Assembly: GCA_934272745.1 (NCBI GenBank)
Contig: CAKQSI010000060.1
Location: 1-8,093, forward strand
Source: an uncultured Clostridia bacterium
GTDB taxonomy: Bacteria; Bacillota; Clostridia; Christensenellales; Borkfalkiaceae
Length of the DNA stretch: 8,093 nucleotides
Direction of reading: 5' to 3'
Shown here: positions 1 to 4,225 of the stretch, piece after piece
Layout of the letters: each line of letters starts with the position of its first letter
Position numbering within the stretch: the first letter of the stretch is position 1
Position numbers and translations under genes: made by a program
Notes under the pieces: generated by a model
The model's database searches: none
What the model was told of the DNA's origin: nothing
Seen by the model: only the letters and a program-made list of their open reading frames with translations

Positions 1-1
1 C

Positions 2-88
2 TGCGCCCGAACGGTCGCGGAAAATGGCGAAAAAGACGCCTTTTCGGTAATTAGTGATGACGAATGGAATCCCTATCGATTAAAATAA
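2..88 (+). CDS. C-terminal end of an unidentified protein (partial)
   Basis: One plus-strand frame is open from the left edge for 28 codons and stops at TAA (86-88). The peptide ends ...DDEWNPYRLK, is hydrophilic and mixed in charge, and looks like the tail of a soluble protein. The other forward frame beginning at base 1 stops at 52-54. A perfect GC-rich hairpin starts four bases after the stop, as expected at the end of a transcription unit. Twenty-eight residues are too few to recognise a family, so no function is assigned. It could be a chance open frame, but the position of the hairpin argues for a real gene end. Confidence 0.45.
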   Translation, partial: CARTVAENGEKDAFSVISDDEWNPYRLK

Positions 89-92
89 AGAA

Positions 93-136
93 AACGCCGC
101 GGGCGGGGCAATTTTACTTGCCCCGCCCGCGGCGTT
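93..136. terminator. Perfect 19-bp hairpin, probable terminator
   Basis: Bases 93-111 and 118-136 are exact reverse complements around a 6-nt loop (TTTTAC). The stem is very GC-rich (core GCCGCGGGCGGGGC). On the plus strand the stem is followed by AAAAATC, so a classic U-tract is missing. On the minus strand the exit sequence is TTCTTTATTTTAA, which is U-rich. It may end the plus-strand gene at 2-88, act in both directions, or mainly block minus-strand readthrough. A perfect stem of this length is well above chance. Confidence 0.6.
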
Positions 137-162
137 AAAAATCACCGTTTTCGCTTTTCGAT

Positions 163-204
163 TTATAGGTTTAATGTTTTTAATTATAGGTTTAATGTTT
201 TTAA
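163..204. repeat. Perfect 21-nt tandem duplication
   Basis: Bases 163-183 and 184-204 are identical 21-nt units sharing TATAGGTTTAATG. The perfect identity suggests a recent slippage-type duplication. No coding function is visible. It sits just left of the degenerate palindromic array that begins near 218. Confidence 0.85.
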
Positions 205-217
205 ACCCTTTTATTTC

Positions 218-480
218 GGGCGCCCACTCTTTTTCTGCGGGCGATCGATGATCGCCCCTACTTTTTCATTTGTCGGACGATCGATCGTTCCACTCCCTTG
301 TTTTTACGGGCGATCGGTGATCGCTCCTACCTTTTCTTTAGTGGGCGATCGAGGAATCACCCCACTCTTCGCTTAAAGGACGATCGAAAATTGCTTCTTT
401 TCTCCGGGCGGGTAATCGCTTAAATATCTATACTTTCTTCTTGCCTCTGGGCGATCGGTGATCGCTCCTGCATTTTTACT
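218..480. repeat. Degenerate tandem array of palindromic GGGCGATCGnTGATCGCYCC units
   Basis: Units begin near 218 (internally deleted), 239, 275, 308, 343, 378, 406 and 449, giving a period of about 35 nt (the 28 and 43 spacings sum to two periods). The head of each unit is an imperfect palindrome, GGGCGATC-n-GATCGCYC. A pyrimidine-rich linker follows, such as CTACTTTTTC. The units at 308-327 and 449-468 are identical over 20 nt, while those at 343, 378 and 406 have decayed. The form resembles the short palindromic intergenic repeats common in Clostridia genomes. No open reading frame spans it. Together with the two flanking hairpins it accounts for most of the gene-free stretch 89-630. Confidence 0.75.
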
Positions 481-520
481 TTTATGGACAGGCAGAGCGC
501 GCCTCTACTCATCAATATTA

Positions 521-563
521 AGCACGGCTAGCGCCGCAGAGTCTCCGCGGCGCTAGCCGTGCT
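521..563 (-). terminator. Perfect 17-bp hairpin downstream of the membrane protein gene
   Basis: Bases 521-537 and 547-563 are exact reverse complements around a 9-nt loop. The stem reads AGCACGGCTAGCGCCGC. It lies about 70 nt beyond the stop of the minus-strand gene 631-1431, where an intrinsic terminator is expected. The minus-strand exit sequence (TAATATTGATGAG) has only a weak U-tract, so termination efficiency is uncertain. The structure is symmetric and could act in either direction. Confidence 0.55.
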
Positions 564-630
564 AATCATACAAAATCCACAAGCACCACGCGCGGCAGCC
601 GTTCCGTCAATGCGCGACGAATTCCGCCCG

Positions 631-1431
631 TTACTTTTGTTCAACAAGGTTTTCGCGCACCCGCTCCGCATTATTTTCTTCGATACGGGAAAGGAGCGTC
701 AAAGGTTCTTCCCGCCGTTTCAACTGCTCGGTGAATTTGCTTGTGACGGCGATAAAAATCAGGTACATATAGGGCATACCGAGGTTGGTTTCGAGCAGAG
801 AATTGACGATCAGCGGGCGCAGTTTGTCGCTCAGACTTTCAAATCCTGCCGAGCGAATACCGCCGATCAAAAGCCCGGCTTCCCACCCGAACTGCACCAG
901 AATGCCGATCGCAAGCAGCCACGGAAGGTTCACCCGACGCGAAGCCTGCCTCTGCCAGAGATTGTAGACGATCAGTCCCAGATACCCCGCGATCAGAATG
1001 AGTGCCATATACCCGTGGTAGGCACCCGTCGTACGCTGAATGACGATGTTTTCCGTCCCGGCGGGCGTAAACGTCCTGGCGATCTGCGGGCAGACGAACC
1101 ACCATAAAAGAATGAGTGCAGACCATTCAAACAGGCGCTTATCTTTGGAAATCCACAGCATAATCCAGGTAAAATTGGTGAACCCGTAACTCATCGACAT
1201 CCACAGAAGTACCCAAAACAGGCTGTGCCCTTCGGAAATGCTTCTGGAATGGCACACAAGGTGAAAAATACCGTAGTCCACGATCATATATAAAACGCCT
1301 GCCAGAAGCCCGACCACAACGGTCAGATACTTCTTTTTCCATAGCAGAAGTCCGAGAAAGACGAGGAGAAAAACCGTGTCCAGCACGATATAGAGCGGAG
1401 AAAATTCCCGCCGTGCGATAATTTCCGTCAT
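631..1431 (-). CDS. Uncharacterised multi-pass (about 7 TM) integral membrane protein
   Basis: A 266-residue protein with about seven hydrophobic segments near residues 13-30, 36-59, 70-94, 101-115, 138-158, 168-190 and 213-230. A charged, Glu/Arg-rich tail of about 35 residues follows (231-266) and is probably cytoplasmic. There is no cleavable signal peptide; the first helix likely anchors directly. Polar residues are buried in or beside helices: D52 and H57 in helix 2, H61, W85-T88-W89 in helix 3, E184 in helix 6 and E214-N216 before helix 7. This hints at a ligand, ion or substrate site, but I do not recognise the family. The ATG is supported by AAGGGG at 1437-1442, five bases upstream. 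It appears monocistronic, with its own promoter at 1478-1506 and a hairpin after the stop. Gene reality is well supported; function is unknown. Confidence 0.85.
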   Translation of the reverse strand: MTEIIARREFSPLYIVLDTVFLLVFLGLLLWKKKYLTVVVGLLAGVLYMIVDYGIFHLVCHSRSISEGHSLFWVLLWMSMSYGFTNFTWIMLWISKDKRLFEWSALILLWWFVCPQIARTFTPAGTENIVIQRTTGAYHGYMALILIAGYLGLIVYNLWQRQASRRVNLPWLLAIGILVQFGWEAGLLIGGIRSAGFESLSDKLRPLIVNSLLETNLGMPYMYLIFIAVTSKFTEQLKRREEPLTLLSRIEENNAERVRENLVEQK

Positions 1432-1477
1432 ACGTACCCCTTAAATCCGTTTTCGGCAGAACCCCACCGCGCAAAGC

Positions 1478-1506
1478 AGTATACCACATTCCAAGGCGGT
1501 TTGCAA
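1478..1506 (-). promoter_or_regulatory. Sigma-A-type promoter for the membrane protein gene
   Basis: Read on the minus strand: TTGCAA (-35, 1501-1506), a 17-nt spacer and TATACT (-10, 1478-1483). The predicted start of transcription near 1471 leaves a 5' leader of about 40 nt before the ATG at 1431. It is divergent from the tRNA-unit promoter at 1590-1618. Confidence 0.75.
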
Positions 1507-1589
1507 GGAAATCCTCATTTTTTCGCTTAAGGCGAAAATCAGATTTCTCCCCGCGAAAGCGCGTAATTCCGGTATTCACCCCAAACCGA

Positions 1590-1618
1590 TTGACAAACCC
1601 GCGCGGATAGCGTATAAT
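1590..1618 (+). promoter_or_regulatory. Perfect consensus promoter of the tRNA-Arg transcription unit
   Basis: TTGACA (1590-1595) and TATAAT (1613-1618) match the sigma-A consensus at all twelve positions and are separated by exactly 17 nt. Such strength is typical of stable-RNA genes. The start of transcription would be near 1625. The first complete tRNA begins only at 1943, so this promoter implies a leader of about 320 nt. Confidence 0.9.
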
Positions 1619-1624
1619 TTACCG

Positions 1625-1727
1625 GATCGGTCAGAAAGATCGGGCGACCCATCAGAGTCTGACCTCGCTTAAAGACCCGGCGCCGCTCAGGCGCGAAGGT
1701 CGGTTAAAACCGGCATAAAAGAAAGAC
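1625..1727 (+). ncRNA. Foldable leader of the tRNA-Arg transcript
   Basis: Several nested pairings can be read directly. GGTCAG (1629-1634) pairs with CTGACC (1659-1664), enclosing an inner stem built from GAT/ATC and GGG/CCC. GACC (1674-1677) pairs with GGTC (1698-1701), enclosing the hairpin GCGCC-GCTCA-GGCGC (1680-1694). CGG-TTAAAA-CCG (1701-1712) can form a third, mutually exclusive or coaxial hairpin. There is no open reading frame and no match I recognise to riboswitch, T-box, SRP, RNase P, 6S or tmRNA consensus motifs. It is transcribed if the upstream promoter is used. It could be a processed leader or a structured RNA of its own; the role is unknown. Confidence 0.4.
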
Positions 1728-1772
1728 GCTTCCGTAGTTAAATGGATATAACAAACCCCTCCTAAGGGTTTG
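1728..1772 (+). pseudogene. tRNA-Arg(CCU)-like 5' half without a matching 3' half
   Basis: Bases 1730-1752 are identical to 1945-1967 of the intact tRNA-Arg downstream, covering the 5' acceptor strand and the entire D-arm. The anticodon arm follows at the same spacing: stem AACCC (1754-1758), loop CTCCTAA with anticodon CCT (1761-1763), and stem GGGTT (1766-1770), extendable by two more pairs. The stem sequence differs from the intact copy (GCGCC/GGCGC), yet pairing is kept on both strands. After 1772 there is no variable loop plus T-arm of GGTTC type, no strand complementary to the acceptor, and no CCA. It is therefore not a functional canonical tRNA. It may be a truncated paralogue or a tRNA-like domain in the leader of the real tRNA. 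Confidence 0.75.
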
Positions 1773-1942
1773 CTATTCCTAATATGAACCCTTGAAAACG
1801 GGGCAAAACTATGCGAAAATCGCTCAAAATCGTGCGTTTTGACGATACGGCAGATAGATAAAAATATGGTGACCTAAATGGTTGCCATGGCGAAAAAGTT
1901 CGCCAAAACGGGTATTGCTATATCCTGTAAAATTTAATATAT

Positions 1943-2017
1943 CTTTCCGTAGTTAAATGGATATAACGGCGCCCTCCTAAGGCGCAATTTCGGGTTCAAC
2001 TCCCGGCGGGAAGACCA
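1943..2017 (+). tRNA. tRNA-Arg (anticodon CCU), CCA encoded
   Basis: A complete cloverleaf can be folded by eye. The acceptor stem CTTTCCG (1943-1949) pairs with CGGGAAG (2007-2013), with one G-U pair. The D-arm is 1952-1967 (GTTA/TAAC). The anticodon stem GCGCC/GGCGC (1969-1973/1981-1985) carries the loop CTCCTAA with anticodon CCT at 1976-1978. The variable loop has four bases. The T-arm TCGGG-TTCAACT-CCCGG spans 1990-2006. Discriminator A2014 is followed by an encoded CCA (2015-2017). It decodes AGG. The T-loop starts TTC as in bacterial elongator tRNAs. It lies last in the transcript from the 1590 promoter, and an intrinsic terminator starts two bases after the CCA. The weak -10/-35-like bases just upstream would place the -10 box against the tRNA itself, so a private promoter is unlikely. 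Confidence 0.96.
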
Positions 2018-2018
2018 A

Positions 2019-2048
2019 AAAAAACGACCGATTCCTCGGTCGTTTTTT
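2019..2048 (+). terminator. Rho-independent terminator of the tRNA-Arg unit
   Basis: AAAAAACGACCGA (2019-2031) pairs with TCGGTCGTTTTTT (2036-2048) around the loop TTCC. The right arm ends in a six-T run continuing into AATTTT. This is a textbook intrinsic terminator directly behind the tRNA CCA end. Confidence 0.92.
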
Positions 2049-2123
2049 AATTTTCCCAATTAACGTGCACTTTTTTCCACACCTTTTATTGTGATACCCT
2101 TATCAATCTGCTCACCGATTGAA

Positions 2124-2258
2124 TTGACAGGTTTAATCGCCTTGCAAAATACTTATTTGATGCAAAGCAAAACCCGTCGGTTTGCGATAAGGCGCAAATC
2201 TCTCCATGCAGTATTTTTGCGCGTGGCGGAATAGAAGTGATAGAATTCACTTTTTGTC
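2124..2258 (+). ncRNA. Possible small-RNA unit in the 2049-2340 gene-free stretch
   Basis: A promoter-like pair, TTGACA (2124-2129) and AATACT (2148-2153), is separated by 18 nt. It is followed by an 8-bp hairpin, GGTTTGCG/CGCAAATC (2179-2200), then a small stem AAGTGA/TCACTT ending in a T run near 2258. A transcript of about 100 nt could result. No conserved RNA family is recognised, the -10 is imperfect and the terminal stem is short. The call rests only on the order of these elements. Apart from this and the terminator at 2346-2395, I see nothing convincing between 2049 and 2483. Confidence 0.25.
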
Positions 2259-2345
2259 CAGTTTTATGCAGTTCCTACTAGTTATCAACGTGTTTCCTCC
2301 TGTTTATATATTTGTCAGCAATCTTGCGAACACTCGGGTAAAATT

Positions 2346-2395
2346 AAAAAGGAAGAATACCCACTGGCTAAGCCGGCGGGTATTCTTTTCTTCTT
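2346..2395. terminator. Bidirectional intrinsic terminator ending the GH20 operon
   Basis: AAGAATACCC (2353-2362) pairs with GGGTATTCTT (2378-2387). The stem is extended inward by CTGG/CCGG after one mismatch. On the minus strand the stem exits into CCTTTTTAATTTT, a good U-tract. On the plus strand it exits into TTCTTCTTT. It lies about 100 nt beyond the stop of the GH20 gene at 2484 and is the natural end of that minus-strand operon. It also insulates it from plus-strand transcription coming from the tRNA side. Confidence 0.85.
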
Positions 2396-2483
2396 TACGA
2401 TTTTTATCGTTTTCCTCTTTACGTTCCTTCTTTTCCATTACGGAAAATACGAGATCTTGAAAAACTGAAAACTGCTGTTACGT

Positions 2484-4118
2484 TTAATAACAGGTTGTAA
2501 TGCAATCGTGATAGACATTTGCGACCACGGTTTGTTTTGCATATTTTTCGTCCGCTCCTCTGCCGTAAACGTCAAGATCGATCGATTCCTCCAGTTCCTC
2601 GATCTTTTCAATTTCGCCGGAAATCCACTTTGTAAGTTCTTCCCGGCAATCTTTTACGCGCTGCAGCAACCCGCCGATGCGCGCTGCCTGTACTTCAAAC
2701 CCGAAAGCCTTGTTTTCGATATGCCATTGCCGCTTGAAACTTGCGTAAAAAGACTGTAGATTTTTTACAATTTTGTCGTATTCGATAAGCAAATTTCTTG
2801 CGGCTTCCCGATCGCCCGCCTTGTAAACTTTCCTTGTTTTTACGCCGATTTCGTACTTATACGCTAAAACTTTGCATAGTTTTGCCGCCGTATCGAACAC
2901 GTAACCAAACGACCGGTCATTTGCCGCCCGACGCAATTTTTTTGCGTAGGAAGTATACTTTTTGCAGTCGCATAGCGCTTCGTCTACCGTATAATCGTAT
3001 ACGCCCAGAAAGCAGTCGTTGTAAAGCATATATTTTGCCGGATTGTACACGTCGGCAGGTCTGCCCGCGTCCCCTATCCGGTTCGGCAAGTCCACGGACA
3101 GATACTCGGAAAAACCGATGCCGAATTTATCTTTGAATTTCCGTGCGATATCCTTTTCGTCAAAATTGCCTTTCGCCATTTCGGCAAAATGAAAGATCGT
3201 CGGCAGAAGTGCGAGTTTGGGACATTCCGCCCCGTCGTCGCCCCAAAACGTCAGCATGTAGTTTTTGACGCCTTGCTTTTTCATAACGGGAAACGCCGCT
3301 TTCTGTGCCAAAATGCCGTAATCGTTTCTCGGAATCATCCCCAAAAACGACCAGCAGGCAGCCGCCCAGGTAACGTCGCGTTCCCCCAACTTTTCGTGCG
3401 CTTCCAGCATATCGCGGTAAATCTGCGGATCCCTCAGGTTATAATCCCAATAAATGAGATTCGCCCCCGCGGGCATCAGGTCTTTTGCCGCTTGCGAAAT
3501 TTTGGGATTTTGGACGCAGTACGCGCCGTCGTTGTCGTATTTGATGAACATATCCGACCATAGATATGCCCGAAACCCGTATTTTTTTGCGATTTGAAGA
3601 ACCCTGCCCAAATGCCGGAAAAAGATTTCCTGCGGGTTTTCGTAGCCAAACTCTTTCAAATGCCTGCCAAGCCCCAGCATATGCGCTTCGTCCATGCCGA
3701 GATTGATCTTTTTAGAACGAAAACATTGCGAGACCTGATAAAATTCCTTTTCGATCAGTTGATATGTTTCCTCCCGATCGGCAAGCAGAACGTCGCCGCA
3801 GTCCCGGACCGTGGCGTTATACTTCTGCCAGCGAAAAATTCTGTCCAGATGCGCAAGCGTCTGAATGCACGGAACGAGTTTCATTCCTTTCGCAGCGCAA
3901 TATTCGTCGATTTCCGAAATTTCCTGCATGGAGAATCCGCCCCTTAAGTAGCCGAAATACGGCTCTCCGTCGATTTTCAGGGTGTCTTCGGTATAAAGTT
4001 GTAATTCGTTATATCCCATATCGGACAACAAATCGATAAAATTTTTCAAAAACGTAAGATTAGGGACGGCGTTTCTCGAACAGTCCAGCATAAAAGCAAG
4101 GGTGTTATATTCTGCCAT
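2484..4118 (-). CDS. GH20 beta-N-acetylhexosaminidase, GH20C-like, cytoplasmic
   Basis: A 544-residue TIM-barrel glycoside hydrolase that should remove terminal non-reducing beta-linked GlcNAc and/or GalNAc by substrate-assisted catalysis. It closely resembles, from memory, pneumococcal GH20C. Shared blocks include LDCSRNAVPN (11-20), YFGYLRGGFS (54-63), CIQTLAHL (84-91), INLGMDEAHMLGLGRHL (138-154), LWSDMF (186-191), YWDY (223-226) and TFWGDDGAE (290-298). The family catalytic pair is D143-E144, and W187, W224 and W293 are candidate sugar-binding aromatics. The C-terminal third (about 370-544) is helical. There is no signal peptide, so it acts in the cytoplasm on imported oligosaccharides. 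The start is fixed by AAAGGAG at 4124-4130, five bases from ATG, with an in-frame TAG just upstream. The pneumococcal enzyme carries an extra N-terminal domain of about 90 residues that is absent here. It lies 107 nt downstream of the ABC ATPase gene in the same orientation. Confidence 0.93.
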   Translation of the reverse strand: MAEYNTLAFMLDCSRNAVPNLTFLKNFIDLLSDMGYNELQLYTEDTLKIDGEPYFGYLRGGFSMQEISEIDEYCAAKGMKLVPCIQTLAHLDRIFRWQKYNATVRDCGDVLLADREETYQLIEKEFYQVSQCFRSKKINLGMDEAHMLGLGRHLKEFGYENPQEIFFRHLGRVLQIAKKYGFRAYLWSDMFIKYDNDGAYCVQNPKISQAAKDLMPAGANLIYWDYNLRDPQIYRDMLEAHEKLGERDVTWAAACWSFLGMIPRNDYGILAQKAAFPVMKKQGVKNYMLTFWGDDGAECPKLALLPTIFHFAEMAKGNFDEKDIARKFKDKFGIGFSEYLSVDLPNRIGDAGRPADVYNPAKYMLYNDCFLGVYDYTVDEALCDCKKYTSYAKKLRRAANDRSFGYVFDTAAKLCKVLAYKYEIGVKTRKVYKAGDREAARNLLIEYDKIVKNLQSFYASFKRQWHIENKAFGFEVQAARIGGLLQRVKDCREELTKWISGEIEKIEELEESIDLDVYGRGADEKYAKQTVVANVYHDCITTCY

Positions 4119-4159
4119 AATCGCTCCTTTCTATTTTGAATTTACGAACCTTTCGTATA

Positions 4160-4201
4160 TAAAACGGCGGCGTAAACGCGTTTGAAACGCCGCTACGCCG
4201 T
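4160..4201 (-). terminator. Hairpin between ATPase and GH20 genes, possible attenuating terminator
   Basis: GCGGCGT (4167-4173) pairs with ACGCCGC (4187-4193), and the outer ACGGCG/CGCCGT (4164-4169/4196-4201) offers an alternative pairing. Read on the minus strand the stem is followed by TTTTATATA, a short U-rich exit. It could terminate part of the transcription leaving the ATPase gene or stabilise its mRNA end. About 45 nt separate it from the GH20 start, which is too little space for an obvious consensus promoter, so readthrough into GH20 is likely. Confidence 0.5.
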
Positions 4202-4225
4202 CCGATATTTCCGCCCGAGGGCTCC

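Noticed and set aside
218..480. CRISPR array, suggested by the near-regular 35-nt period
   Set aside because: The units are degenerate palindromes, the linkers are similar to each other rather than unique spacers, and no cas genes are present.
559..1107. 182-residue plus-strand reading frame
   Set aside because: It starts inside the hairpin at 521-563 and runs antisense to the membrane protein gene. It has no ribosome binding site and an unnatural composition.
1519..1539. TTTTCGC/GCGAAAA hairpin as a terminator
   Set aside because: The 7-bp AT-rich stem has no U-tract on either exit and lies upstream of two divergent promoters, so no gene ends there.
1764..1942. Group I intron inserted in tRNA-Arg(CCU), as known in some bacteria
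   Set aside because: The downstream tRNA is complete and uninterrupted, the upstream half has no matching 3' exon, and no conserved group I core sequences can be read in the interval.
1728..2017. Integration site of a mobile element in tRNA-Arg
   Set aside because: Only about 170 bases separate the two copies, with no integrase. The differing but self-consistent anticodon stems do not fit a simple crossover between the halves. A remnant cannot be excluded.
2206..2460. 84-residue plus-strand reading frame
   Set aside because: There is no Shine-Dalgarno sequence before its ATG, it runs straight through the bidirectional terminator at 2346-2395, and its Phe/Ser/Arg-rich composition is typical of T-rich non-coding DNA.
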